Origin: Eubacterium barkeri
GTDB lineage: Bacteria > Bacillota > Clostridia > Eubacteriales > Eubacteriaceae
Assembly (NCBI RefSeq): GCF_900107125.1
Contig: NZ_FNOU01000010.1
Coordinates: 29,052-93,051 of the forward strand
Direction of reading: 5' to 3'
DNA length: 64,000 nt
Part shown: positions 33,579 through 41,804 of the stretch, in pieces
How positions within the stretch are numbered: the stretch's first letter is position 1
Layout: every line of letters begins with the position of its first letter
The notes under the pieces: model-generated
Seen by the model: the letters and a program-made list of their open reading frames with translations, nothing else
Database searches by the model: none
Told to the model about the DNA's origin: nothing
Made by a program: the position numbers and the translations under genes

Positions 33579-33607
33579 TTGACTTTTCAGTCGCAAGCCA
33601 CTATACT
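33579..33607 (+). promoter_or_regulatory. Sigma-A-type promoter of nrdDG
   Basis: TTGACT (33579-33584), 17-base spacer, TATACT (33602-33607). It lies between the NrdR box and the riboswitch. Confidence 0.8.
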
Positions 33608-33649
33608 TAGTACAAGTAAATAATATCATCAAGTGATCGATTCAAAATC

Positions 33650-33800
33650 GATAAGAGGAAAATCGGGTGAAATCCCCGTACGAACAGGTCGCTGTAATCA
33701 AGGAGTACGCCACAGATGCCATTGCGAAAGCGAGAAGGCGCGGTATACGATGAGATGGAGTCAGAAAGCCTGCTTGATGATATCGGAAACCATTCCCTGC
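33650..33800 (+). promoter_or_regulatory. Cobalamin riboswitch controlling nrdDG
   Basis: Blocks in order: GAGGAAAATCGGGTGAAATC from 33655, GTCGCTGTAATC near 33690, GATGCCATTGCG near 33720 and the B12 box AGTCAGAAAGCCTGC at 33759-33773. This is the AdoCbl riboswitch layout. A terminator follows at 33854-33883, so transcription of the anaerobic reductase should stop when cobalamin is available. Confidence 0.9.
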
Positions 33801-33853
33801 TCAGATGGCGTTTCTGGATGGCGGTTATTGCTGTGCGCAATGCCCCATCACGT

Positions 33854-33883
33854 AATGGAGTCCCAGGGAGCACTCCATTTTTT
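33854..33883 (+). terminator. Expression-platform terminator before nrdD
   Basis: AATGGAGT and ACTCCATT form an eight-pair stem with a ten-base loop, followed by six T. It lies 27 bases before the nrdD start. Confidence 0.88.
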
Positions 33884-33910
33884 AATGTCTTATAATCCTA
33901 AGGAGATCCT

Positions 33911-36091
33911 ATGAAAATCATCAAGCGCAACGGCACAGAAATGACCTTTGATATTACGAAAATTATCGCCGCAGTGGGCCGGGCCAACGCTGTCGTCCCG
34001 GAAAACCAGCGTCTCACCCGTGACCAGATTACCCAGGTGGCAGACGCTGTCGAACAGGTCTGTGTGGCCCGTCCCCATGCCATGAACGTGGAAGAAATTC
34101 AGGATCTGGTTGAGAATGAAATCATGGCCCAGGAGGCTTATGAGGTAGCCAGACAGTATATCACTTACCGTTATGTGCGGACCCTTAAGCGGTCCAGCAA
34201 CACCACCGACGATAAAATTCTCAGCCTGATTGAATGCAATAATGAGGATGTGAAGCAGGAAAATTCCAACAAGAACCCCCGGGTTAACAGTGTTCAGCGG
34301 GATTATATGGCCGGTGAGGTCAGCAAGGACCTCACCATGCGGATGCTCCTGCCCACTGCCATTGCCGAAGCCCATGAGCAAGGCATCATCCACTTCCACG
34401 ATTCCGATTACTTCGCCCAGCATATGCACAACTGCGATTTGGTGAACCTGGAGGATATGCTCCAAAACGGGACCGTCATCAGCGGGACCCGCATCGATAA
34501 ACCCCACAGCTTTTCCACAGCCTGCAACATCGCTACCCAGATCATCGCCCAGGTAGCCAGCAGCCAATACGGGGGACAAAGCATCAGCCTGACCCATCTG
34601 GCTCCCTTTGTGGATGTCAGCCGTCAAAAGATCCGCCGCAGCGTCACTGAGGAGATGGCCGATTTGGGCATCACCCCCACCGATGCCCAAATGGATGCCA
34701 TCACCGAAAAACGTCTCCGGGAGGAAATTAAGCGGGGCGTCCAGACCATCCAGTATCAGGTGGTCACTTTAATGACCACCAATGGCCAGGCTCCCTTTGT
34801 AACAGTGTTTATGTATCTTGGAGAGGCCCGGAATCCCCAGGAAAAGACAGACCTGGCCATGATTATTGAGGAAACGCTTCTCCAGCGTATCCAGGGCGTG
34901 AAGAATGAAACAGGGGTCTGGGTGACCCCCGCCTTTCCCAAACTTATCTATGTCCTGGAGGAAGACAACCTGAAAGAAGGGACCCCCTTCTTCTACCTCA
35001 CCCAGCTTTCTGCGGAGTGTACGGCCAAGCGTATGGTCCCGGATTACATCAGTGAAAAGGTGATGCTGGAGAGCAAGGTGGATGCAAATGGTGAGGGACA
35101 CTGCTATACCTGCATGGGCTGCCGCAGCTTTTTAACCCCCTATGTGGATCCCGAAAGCAAAGCCCCCAAATATTATGGTCGCTTTAATCAAGGAGTGGTT
35201 ACCCTGAATCTGGTGGATGTGGCCCTATCCAGTGGTGGAGATCTGGATCGTTTTTGGCAAATTTTTGAGGAGCGTCTGGAGCTATGCCACGAAGCCCTGC
35301 TGTGCCGGCACAACCGCCTGAAGGGTACCCTTTCTGATGCCGCCCCTATCCTCTGGCAATACGGTGCCCTGGCCCGTCTGCCCAAGGGTGCCCCCATCGA
35401 CCCCTTGCTTTACAATGGCTACTCCACCATCAGCCTGGGTTATGCCGGACTCTACGAATGCTGCAAATATATGACCGGAAAATCCCATACCGATGCGGCA
35501 GCTACCCCCTTTGCCATGGCGGTCATGACCCGGATGAACGATGCCTGTACCACCTGGAAGGCGGCTCACCACGTCGATTTCAGCCTTTACGGCACCCCCC
35601 TGGAATCCACCACCTACAAGTTTGCCCGTTGCCTGCAAAAGCGCTTCGGCATCATCGAGGGCATTACCGATAAGGGCTATATCACCAATAGCTATCATGT
35701 CCATGTCTCCGAGCCCATCAATGCCTTTGCGAAGCTGAAATTTGAAAGCCAGTTTCAGAAGCTTTCCCCAGGCGGTGCCATCAGCTATGTGGAAGTTCCG
35801 GATATGCAAGGCAATATTCCAGCGGTCCTCAGCGTCCTCCAGTTCATCTACGATAATATCATGTACGCAGAGCTGAACACCAAGTCGGACTATTGTCAAG
35901 TCTGTGGCTTTAGCGGAGAGGTTGTCATCGTTGAGGATCAGGACGGCAAGCTGGTTTGGGAATGCCCCCAATGCGGTAACCGTGAAGAGGACAAACTCAA
36001 TGTCACGCGCCGGACCTGCGGCTACATCGGCACCCAATTCTGGAACCAGGGCCGTACCGAGGAAATCCGAGACCGGGTCCTGCACCTTTAG
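33911..36091 (+). CDS. nrdD: NrdD, anaerobic (class III) ribonucleoside-triphosphate reductase
   Basis: Oxygen-sensitive glycyl-radical enzyme that makes deoxynucleotides. The 726 residues start with an ATP-cone domain (about 1-90, KRNGTEMTFDITKI), then the ten-stranded barrel. Near the C-terminus are zinc-site cysteines CQVCG and CPQCG, and the glycyl-radical motif RRTCGYIG with the radical Gly at 704. It is preceded by NrdR box, promoter, cobalamin riboswitch and terminator, and followed eight bases later by its activase gene nrdG. Regulation by cobalamin implies an alternative B12-dependent class II enzyme elsewhere in the genome (inference). Confidence 0.97.
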   Translation: MKIIKRNGTEMTFDITKIIAAVGRANAVVPENQRLTRDQITQVADAVEQVCVARPHAMNVEEIQDLVENEIMAQEAYEVARQYITYRYVRTLKRSSNTTDDKILSLIECNNEDVKQENSNKNPRVNSVQRDYMAGEVSKDLTMRMLLPTAIAEAHEQGIIHFHDSDYFAQHMHNCDLVNLEDMLQNGTVISGTRIDKPHSFSTACNIATQIIAQVASSQYGGQSISLTHLAPFVDVSRQKIRRSVTEEMADLGITPTDAQMDAITEKRLREEIKRGVQTIQYQVVTLMTTNGQAPFVTVFMYLGEARNPQEKTDLAMIIEETLLQRIQGVKNETGVWVTPAFPKLIYVLEEDNLKEGTPFFYLTQLSAECTAKRMVPDYISEKVMLESKVDANGEGHCYTCMGCRSFLTPYVDPESKAPKYYGRFNQGVVTLNLVDVALSSGGDLDRFWQIFEERLELCHEALLCRHNRLKGTLSDAAPILWQYGALARLPKGAPIDPLLYNGYSTISLGYAGLYECCKYMTGKSHTDAAATPFAMAVMTRMNDACTTWKAAHHVDFSLYGTPLESTTYKFARCLQKRFGIIEGITDKGYITNSYHVHVSEPINAFAKLKFESQFQKLSPGGAISYVEVPDMQGNIPAVLSVLQFIYDNIMYAELNTKSDYCQVCGFSGEVVIVEDQDGKLVWECPQCGNREEDKLNVTRRTCGYIGTQFWNQGRTEEIRDRVLHL

Positions 36092-36099
36092 GAGCATCC

Positions 36100-36609
36100 A
36101 TGAACTACGCAGCCATTAAATACTACGATATCGCCAACGGCCCCGGGGTACGCACCAGCCTTTTTGTCTCGGGCTGTACCCACCGCTGTCCCGACTGTTT
36201 CAACAAAGTAGCCTGGGATTTTGACTACGGTACTCCCTTCACCAGGACCGTAGCGGCAGAAATCATCCATAGCCTGGCCCCGGATTACATCACGGGACTC
36301 ACCATCCTTGGGGGCGAGCCCCTGGATCCCCGGAACCAGCCGGCCCTTTTGGACCTGGTTGCGACTCTGAGCCTCAGATATCCCCATAAGGATATCTGGT
36401 GCTATACCGGATACGTCTATGAAAAGGACCTCCTCCCCGGTGGACGGGCCCACAGCGATGTGACCGATGCCCTGCTAAGCCACATCGCCGTGCTGGTGGA
36501 TGGTCCCTTCATTAAAGAACAGGCCGACATCAGCCTTCGATTTCGGGGATCCTCTAATCAACGGATTTTACAGCTCTCCCAGGGGAGGATTGATCATAAT
36601 TGTGCTTAA
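36100..36609 (+). CDS. nrdG: NrdG, anaerobic ribonucleotide reductase activating protein
   Basis: Radical-SAM enzyme that installs the glycyl radical on NrdD. The 169-residue protein has the cluster motif CTHRCPDC (Cys26, Cys30, Cys33), GGEPLDPRN near residue 69 and CYTGYVYE near residue 102. It follows nrdD by eight bases with a GGAG site. A weak inverted repeat after the stop may act as terminator but has no proper U-run. Confidence 0.96.
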   Translation: MNYAAIKYYDIANGPGVRTSLFVSGCTHRCPDCFNKVAWDFDYGTPFTRTVAAEIIHSLAPDYITGLTILGGEPLDPRNQPALLDLVATLSLRYPHKDIWCYTGYVYEKDLLPGGRAHSDVTDALLSHIAVLVDGPFIKEQADISLRFRGSSNQRILQLSQGRIDHNCA

Positions 36610-36642
36610 GAACCCAAAAACTGTTCCTTAAAATTGCTTTAG

Positions 36643-36780
36643 GGTCGCCATCGCCCTGTTTCACGACTAAGCGTGCTGGACTTTGATGGCCTTGCCGCAG
36701 AAGAGTATAATTATATCCGAGCAGACCTTGAGAAAAAAAGAAGCTCCATCATTCCCCGAATTTCATTAAAGGGAATATGA
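36643..36780 (+). pseudogene. Remnant of a VapC-like PIN-domain toxin gene
   Basis: The frame reading VLDFDGLAAEEYNYIRADLEK then RSSIIPRISLKGI-stop resembles the middle of VapC toxins (VLPFD..AAEEYARIRADLE). There is no start codon, an upstream in-frame TAG at 36640, and the catalytic C-terminal half (NDLLIAA region) is missing. It lies just upstream of an intact relB/relE-type pair, so this is an old toxin-antitoxin site. Confidence 0.5.
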
Positions 36781-36861
36781 AAGCTGTATACCAGGTAGTA
36801 GCAGGCCGATGCGCAGGTCTTTTTGGTTGTCATAGGTGGTCATTTGTTCTTGGTTCATGGG

Positions 36862-36984
36862 TCAATCCTTTTGGGGATGATCCGCGGCTAACTTGAAGCC
36901 GATGAAGGGTTTACTGGTTCCGATGGGATGGTTGATTGCAGCTTCGTAGGCTTTTGGGTTTTGTGAAAAAAGTTCTATGGTCAT
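36862..36984 (-). CDS. Small ORF of 40 residues, unknown
   Basis: Reads MTIELFSQNPKAYEAAINHP and continues to a stop after 40 residues. A GAGG site lies eight bases before the ATG. The stop is followed four bases later by a second ATG (36858) opening a 30-residue frame ending at 36766. I recognise neither. They could be a short real operon or remains of a decayed gene beside the VapC remnant. The rest of the interval 36985-37162 is AT-rich with nothing else I can name. Confidence 0.3.
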   Translation of the reverse strand: MTIELFSQNPKAYEAAINHPIGTSKPFIGFKLAADHPQKD

Positions 36985-37162
36985 TTCATTTCCTCATTCT
37001 TTATTAATATCCATTTTTAGACAATTAATCTTATTTTTCCTTAAATAATATTTATAATATACATTAACGAAAGTTTAATATTAATAGTCTATTACTAATT
37101 AATTTAAGGAGGGCCCCTACTCGCACCAGGACCATAAATTTGCTTAAATGCAGCACAATGTC

Positions 37163-37191
37163 TTTACGCTGCGCGCCAATCGGTTTATAAT
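37163..37191 (+). promoter_or_regulatory. Promoter of the toxin-antitoxin pair
   Basis: TTTACG (37163-37168), 17-base spacer, TATAAT (37186-37191). Start codon of the antitoxin is 30 bases further on. Confidence 0.6.
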
Positions 37192-37220
37192 GGAGGAAAT
37201 GAAACTTTAGGAGGAATCCC

Positions 37221-37568
37221 ATGCGTGAAACCACCAATATCAATCTGCGGATTGAAAAATCCTTGAAAGCCCAGGCCGAAGCCTTGTTCTCAGAATTCGG
37301 CATGAACATGACCACGGCCATGACGGTCTTTTTACGTCAGGCTGTCCGGGAGCAAGCCATTCCCTTTCGCATTGCGGCGGATGTCAAGCCCACATACCCT
37401 AACCTTCCTGTGGATATGGATGCGGTGAATCAGTACACCAGCCACGAGGAATACGTAGATGCCAAGCTCGCAGAAGCATCGCTTTTAGCAGCGGAGGACC
37501 CCATGCGATACAGCCTCTCTGATTTAGATGCTTTCGTACAAAAGCGTTTGGAAGACTACAATGGATAA
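37221..37568 (+). CDS. RelB/DinJ-family antitoxin
   Basis: A 115-residue protein with a ribbon-helix-helix N-terminus (TTNINLRIEKSLKAQAEALF, then EFGMNMTTAMTVFLRQAV, residues 4-43), the RelB/DinJ signature, and an acidic C-terminal tail expected to wrap the toxin. It has a GGAGG site and overlaps the toxin gene by eight bases. It should repress its own promoter with the toxin as co-repressor, by family behaviour. Confidence 0.88.
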   Translation: MRETTNINLRIEKSLKAQAEALFSEFGMNMTTAMTVFLRQAVREQAIPFRIAADVKPTYPNLPVDMDAVNQYTSHEEYVDAKLAEASLLAAEDPMRYSLSDLDAFVQKRLEDYNG

Positions 37569-37857
37569 ACTTTTCATCACTGCCCAATTCTTTGACGACC
37601 TTGGTGGCATCATGGATTATATCACCATAGAATTAGGTAACCCAGATGCTGCCAGACGTTTCTATGAGACCCTTCGGGCCGCCATCATCAAACGCGCAGA
37701 GTATCCCACCGCTTTTGAAAAACGGGTCATCCCGAATTCGGACGAGCCGTACTACCGCATCTACGTCGGCAATTACACCGCTTGGTATGTGGTGCGTCCT
37801 GATGAGGTTATGGAGGTCCGACGCTTATTATTTAGCGGCGCCCAGCAGCTGATTTGA
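37561..37857 (+). CDS. RelE/ParE-superfamily toxin
   Basis: A 98-residue protein: ITAQFFDDLGGIMDYI near residue 6, NPDAARRFYETL near 26, then EPYYRIYVGNYTAWYVV near 60 and a final EVMEVRRLLFSGAQ. This is the RelE/ParE fold order (helix pair, then four strands with conserved Arg and Tyr). Whether it cuts mRNA (RelE) or inhibits gyrase (ParE) cannot be told from sequence. The ATG at 37561 overlaps the antitoxin stop. Confidence 0.87.
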   Translation: MDKLFITAQFFDDLGGIMDYITIELGNPDAARRFYETLRAAIIKRAEYPTAFEKRVIPNSDEPYYRIYVGNYTAWYVVRPDEVMEVRRLLFSGAQQLI

Positions 37858-37898
37858 CACCAAGGCCGGATGGCCTGCCCCCCAAAACGAATATTAAA

Positions 37899-37940
37899 AT
37901 ACCCGCCTATAAATACCAAAATATATTTATAGGCGGGTAT
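37899..37940. terminator. Long perfect hairpin terminator between the toxin and DUF3343 genes
   Basis: Seventeen-base arms ATACCCGCCTATAAATA and TATTTATAGGCGGGTAT pair perfectly over an eight-base loop. On the minus strand it is followed by TTTTAATATT, so it mainly ends the selenium transcript; it may also serve the toxin gene. Confidence 0.8.
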
Positions 37941-37948
37941 CCTTTGCT

Positions 37949-38191
37949 TTACCGGTTATCCAACAGGCGCTGATAATCTCCCTCACCCTCCACGAGATAC
38001 AGACATTCGTACTCCCCGTCCAGGCATTCCCGCATATCCCGGTCTGCCTGAAAGGCCACACAGGTCCCGCAGCTGGAGGACAGGGCCCGGAGGGTAGGCA
38101 TCATCACTGCCTCTATCCCCGCAGCCCCCAGGCTTCGGTGGGTTTTCACCGCAGAAAAATGGGTGTGGAAGGTGGCGATATAATCTTTCAC
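37949..38191 (-). CDS. DUF3343 small protein, putative Se/S carrier
   Basis: An 80-residue protein with FHTHFSAVKTHRSL near residue 8 and a CGTC motif (Cys41 and Cys44) in a region SSSCGTCVAF, the DUF3343 hallmark. Such proteins occur with YedE and YedF in genomes that use selenium; a role as a selenium or sulfur carrier is suggested by the redox-type Cys pair and context, not shown. It overlaps the yedF stop by 4 bases and ends at a strong hairpin. Confidence 0.8.
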   Translation of the reverse strand: MKDYIATFHTHFSAVKTHRSLGAAGIEAVMMPTLRALSSSCGTCVAFQADRDMRECLDGEYECLYLVEGEGDYQRLLDNR

Positions 38192-38406
38192 TTTTTTAAA
38201 TCCAGCCGGTACTCCCCGGCATCCTCCGATACGGTCACGGTGTAGCCCTGATGCTCGGCAAATCGGGTGACATTCTCCATGGCGACGGGGTTGTCCACTA
38301 ACACCGATACCTCTGCTGGCTCGCCCACCATTGCTTTTTTTACCATCACCACCGGAATGGGGCAGGACAGCCCCCGTGCATCCACTGTATTATCCATTGT
38401 ATTCAT
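38188..38406 (-). CDS. yedF: YedF/TusA-family sulfurtransferase-like protein
   Basis: A 72-residue TusA-like protein with VDARGLSCPIPVVMVKKAM (residues 8-26); the Cys-Pro pair at 15-16 is the family's carrier cysteine. Unlike the longer YedF proteins it lacks the second domain, which is here the separate DUF3343 gene downstream. It follows the YedE-type transporter by 21 bases. Confidence 0.85.
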   Translation of the reverse strand: MNTMDNTVDARGLSCPIPVVMVKKAMVGEPAEVSVLVDNPVAMENVTRFAEHQGYTVTVSEDAGEYRLDLKK

Positions 38407-38427
38407 CCTTTCAATCCTCCCAAAATC

Positions 38428-39477
38428 CTAAGCCTGTTCCCGGGAATACATCACCGCAATGATGGCGACAATGACAAATCCCACAGCTACCGCAATTTGT
38501 CCATTAAAGGTGGGGCCCTTTCCCGAAGCTGCTAACCCAAAATTATGGGCGAAGGCCGCTCCAGCAATGAGTCCCAAAACCACCATAGCGGAATCCGAAT
38601 TCCCTTCTCCTGTTAAAATCAGCTGGCGCAGAGGGCAGCCCCCAAGGAGGGTAAAGCAAAGACCGGACAGGGCCATTCCCAGGAAATTCCACAATCCATC
38701 GGTATGAGCGATGGGCTGGTCCACAAAGCCAAGATTAAAGGTCCCCAGAATTAAATTGCCCACCAGAACCGTGGCAATAATTGTCAGAAAAACCCACAGC
38801 ATCCGAAATTCTTTAAACATGATGGCATCCCGAATACCGGCTACCGTACACACCCGTTGGCGTTGACAGACAGCGCCCACCAGAATACCCCCAAGGAGAG
38901 CCGCCCAAATGGGTGCATACATGGACCCCGGCCCCTCAGTGCTAAGTTTAAACAAAGAGGGAATGGCCAGGGAAAGGACGAAAAGCCCCACCAGGACTAC
39001 GGTAAATCCAATGCCCTCTACCTGGCCCATCTTATAAGCCCGGCGTAAGTTGAACCCCTTATTGAGGGCAAAAATCCCCCCTAATATCCCAACAACAAAG
39101 CCTGCCAATCCCACAATGGCATTTAAATCCCCGCCGCCGATGCGCAACATCATCCGTAGGGGGCAGCCTAAAAACATGAGGGCACCGATCATCGCCACCA
39201 TCCCCAGTAAAAACCGGGTAAAGGGTGCCGATCCGCCCTTGGGATTAAACTCCTTACTCAGCACTGCCATGACGAAGGCCCCAATGAGGAGCCCCACGAT
39301 TTCCGGCCTGAAATTCTGCACGACACCTGCGCTGTGCAGAGAACATGAACCAGCAATGTCCCGGAGGAAACAAGCAATGCAGAACCCCATATTTCCGGGA
39401 TTCCCCAGAGCCGCCAGGGCAATGGCTACACCGCCAATGAGCACGCCGCTCAAAATAAACACCCCATTCTTTTTCAT
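38428..39477 (-). CDS. yedE: YedE/YeeE-family putative selenium transporter
   Basis: A polytopic membrane protein of 349 residues, about nine helices, in two related halves each with a GCPLR motif: FLGCPLRMMLRIGGGDLN near residue 104 and LLGGCPLRQLILTGEGN near residue 277. A third cysteine cluster CIACFLRDIAGSCSLH is near residue 34. These motifs are typical of the YedE selenium-associated branch. Import of a selenium or sulfur species is inferred from neighbours yedF, DUF3343, the cysteine desulfurase and selD. Confidence 0.88.
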   Translation of the reverse strand: MKKNGVFILSGVLIGGVAIALAALGNPGNMGFCIACFLRDIAGSCSLHSAGVVQNFRPEIVGLLIGAFVMAVLSKEFNPKGGSAPFTRFLLGMVAMIGALMFLGCPLRMMLRIGGGDLNAIVGLAGFVVGILGGIFALNKGFNLRRAYKMGQVEGIGFTVVLVGLFVLSLAIPSLFKLSTEGPGSMYAPIWAALLGGILVGAVCQRQRVCTVAGIRDAIMFKEFRMLWVFLTIIATVLVGNLILGTFNLGFVDQPIAHTDGLWNFLGMALSGLCFTLLGGCPLRQLILTGEGNSDSAMVVLGLIAGAAFAHNFGLAASGKGPTFNGQIAVAVGFVIVAIIAVMYSREQA

Positions 39478-39560
39478 TCTAAAAATTACCTCTTTCTTTT
39501 ATTATTTCTCTCATCTATGTTAAACTGTCCTTATCGATATACTACTTACAGGAGAACGAT

Positions 39561-40724
39561 ATGGATAGATTATATTTTGATAATGGTGCCACCAGCTTCC
39601 CCAAGGCTCCGGGCCTTGGAGCTGCCGTTGGCCACTATCTGGAAGATATTGGTACAAACATCAACCGCTCCAGCTACGCGGCCGCCACCACCGCTGCCTT
39701 AACCGCCCTGGAAACCCGGGAACAGCTAGCCCGGCTTTTCCATTTTGGTGATCCCTCCCACGTGATTTTCACTTCCGGGGTCACCATGAGCCTGAACCTG
39801 GTTATCAAAGGGCTTCTTAAGCCGGGAAACCACGCTATTGTCAGCAGCATGGAGCACAATGCCACCATGCGACCCCTGGTCCAACTGGCTGCCCAGGGCG
39901 TCACCTTCGACCGGATTCCCGGGGATGATCGGGGCCAGTTGGATGCCCAGTCCATCATCCCCCTTATCCGCCCCAACACCCGGCTGATCGCCTGCCTCCA
40001 CGCCTCCAATGTCTGTGGGACTCTGCTGCCCGTGGCGGAAATCGGACAAATTTCCCAGGACTATGGTATTCCCTTTTTACTGGACACCGCTCAAACCGCC
40101 GGGCACATTGATATTGACTTTAAGGACCTGGGGCTCTCGGCCCTGGGATTCACCGGACATAAGGGCCTTCTGGGACCACAGGGTATTGGAGGCTTACTCC
40201 TAACCCCAGAACTGGCCCAAACCCTCACACCCCTGATTGCCGGAGGAACTGGCAGCGCCTCAGATTCCGAAGAACTGCCAACTTATATGCCCGATCGTTT
40301 TGAAAGCGGAACCCTGAACCTGCCAGGCATTTACGGCCTCCATCATTCATTATGTTTTTTGGAGGATAACGACTGGCAAAAAATGCACACCCTCGAAATG
40401 GAACGGACGAAACAATTCCTCGACGGTGTGTCTGTGCTCCCCAATATCCGCAGGGTGGGTCTGCCCGGGACCTCCGGCCGGATGGCCGTCGTCTCCCTGG
40501 ACTTCACGGACCGGGACAATGCCATGGTGGCCCATCGCCTCAGCAGCGAATACGGCATTATGACCCGGTGCGGCCTCCACTGTGCCCCCAGTGCCCATCA
40601 AACCCTGGGGACCTACCCCCAGGGCAGTGTCCGCTTTTCCTTTTCGGCCTTTAATACCGCCCAGGAAATCCATCAGGCCATCACAGCCCTGGAAGAGATT
40701 CTCCAGGGTGGTTCATGCCGTTAA
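39561..40724 (+). CDS. Class V aminotransferase, cysteine desulfurase / selenocysteine lyase type
   Basis: PLP enzyme of 387 residues that would release sulfur or selenium from (seleno)cysteine. Seen: YFDNGATSFPKAPG at the start, SMEHNATMRPL near residue 96, the PLP lysine in FTGHKGLLGPQG near residue 198, and the catalytic cysteine in RCGLHCAPSAH near residue 341. It resembles the group found with selD and YqeB-type genes in selenium-dependent molybdenum hydroxylase loci. It is divergent from yedE and meets selD tail to tail with a four-base overlap. Confidence 0.88.
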   Translation: MDRLYFDNGATSFPKAPGLGAAVGHYLEDIGTNINRSSYAAATTAALTALETREQLARLFHFGDPSHVIFTSGVTMSLNLVIKGLLKPGNHAIVSSMEHNATMRPLVQLAAQGVTFDRIPGDDRGQLDAQSIIPLIRPNTRLIACLHASNVCGTLLPVAEIGQISQDYGIPFLLDTAQTAGHIDIDFKDLGLSALGFTGHKGLLGPQGIGGLLLTPELAQTLTPLIAGGTGSASDSEELPTYMPDRFESGTLNLPGIYGLHHSLCFLEDNDWQKMHTLEMERTKQFLDGVSVLPNIRRVGLPGTSGRMAVVSLDFTDRDNAMVAHRLSSEYGIMTRCGLHCAPSAHQTLGTYPQGSVRFSFSAFNTAQEIHQAITALEEILQGGSCR

Positions 40725-41770
40725 CGGCCTGGGCGAATTTTAATTTTGCATCCCGGGATGGCCTCCGTAACTGCACCGATCCACTGGACCCCCGGGACCT
40801 GGTCCTGAAGCTCCCGGTAGAGGGCCTCGGCATCTGCCGGATCCACTGCCATAAGCAGGCCACCAGAGGTCTGGGGATCGAAGAGGACATCCACCATGGC
40901 CCGGCTGATTCCCTCATCCACAGTGACTTCTGCTTCACAGAAACTGCGGTTGCGGTACATCCCTGCGGGCAAAATCCCCATCTCAGCCAGCTCCAGGGCC
41001 TGGGGCAGCACCTCGATGCCATCCGTCCAGATCTCCAGCGAAGCATCACTGCCCTCGGCCATTTCATAGCCGTGGCCCATGAGGGAAAAGCCCGTCACAT
41101 CGGTGCAGCTGTGGACCCGGTATTTAACCATAACATCCCGGGCGGCCTTGTTGAGGGTGGTCATTTGAGTCATGACCCGCTCCAGATTTTCGGGCTCTAC
41201 CATATCCACCTTGGCCCCGGTGGTGAGGATTCCCACTCCCAGGGGCTTGGTCAGGATCAGCTGATCCCCCACCTTGGCACCACTATTGCTTAACACCTTG
41301 TCTGGATGGACAAAGCCTGTGACGGACAGGCCGTACTTGGGCTCCTCATCGATGATGCTATGGCCTCCCGTAATAATGGCTCCGGCCTCATAAACCTTAT
41401 CATACCCACCCCGGAGCACCTCGTGGACCGCCTCCCGGGGCATGGATTCCGTTACGCAAAGAATGTTCATGGCCAATTTAGGCTCACCGCCCATGGCATA
41501 GACATCACTTAGTGCGTTGGTGGCCGCAATCTGCCCAAAAAGGTAGGGATCATCAGCAATGGGTGGGAAAAAGTCCAGGGTCTGGACCAGGGCCAGCTCC
41601 TCACTGATTTTGTAAACCGAAGCATCATCGCTTTTATCAAAACCTACAATGAGGTTTTCGTCCTGATGAACCTTTAAATCCCCTAATAATTCCGACAGGG
41701 TCCCTGCCCCTACCTTTGCCCCACACCCAGCGCATTTTGCCAATTTCGTCAGTTTAATGGTTTCTTCCAT
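40721..41770 (-). CDS. selD: SelD, selenide water dikinase (selenophosphate synthetase)
   Basis: Makes selenophosphate from selenide and ATP, the selenium donor for selenocysteine, selenouridine and labile selenium cofactors. The 349 residues have the catalytic pair Cys16 and Lys19 in AGCGAK, the QTLDFFPPIADDPY stretch near residue 65 and GGHSIIDEEP near residue 156. The active position is Cys (TGC), not selenocysteine. It lies 34 bases after the yqeB gene in the same direction. Confidence 0.96.
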   Translation of the reverse strand: MEETIKLTKLAKCAGCGAKVGAGTLSELLGDLKVHQDENLIVGFDKSDDASVYKISEELALVQTLDFFPPIADDPYLFGQIAATNALSDVYAMGGEPKLAMNILCVTESMPREAVHEVLRGGYDKVYEAGAIITGGHSIIDEEPKYGLSVTGFVHPDKVLSNSGAKVGDQLILTKPLGVGILTTGAKVDMVEPENLERVMTQMTTLNKAARDVMVKYRVHSCTDVTGFSLMGHGYEMAEGSDASLEIWTDGIEVLPQALELAEMGILPAGMYRNRSFCEAEVTVDEGISRAMVDVLFDPQTSGGLLMAVDPADAEALYRELQDQVPGVQWIGAVTEAIPGCKIKIRPGR

Positions 41771-41804
41771 ATTTTTCTCTCCATCTGAATTGATCTCTTT
41801 ACCA

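Noticed and set aside
33890..34690. Antisense open frame of 266 codons opposite nrdD (also 35282-36097)
   Set aside because: Mirror frames of a strongly conserved gene; no ribosome site or recognisable domain.
36610..36645. Terminator directly after nrdG
   Set aside because: The inverted repeat TTAAGAAC/GTTCCTTAA has a bulge and is followed by AATTGCTTTAGG rather than a U-run.
41700..41770. Selenocysteine at the SelD active site
   Set aside because: The codon for residue 16 is TGC (Cys), and the frame has no internal TGA.
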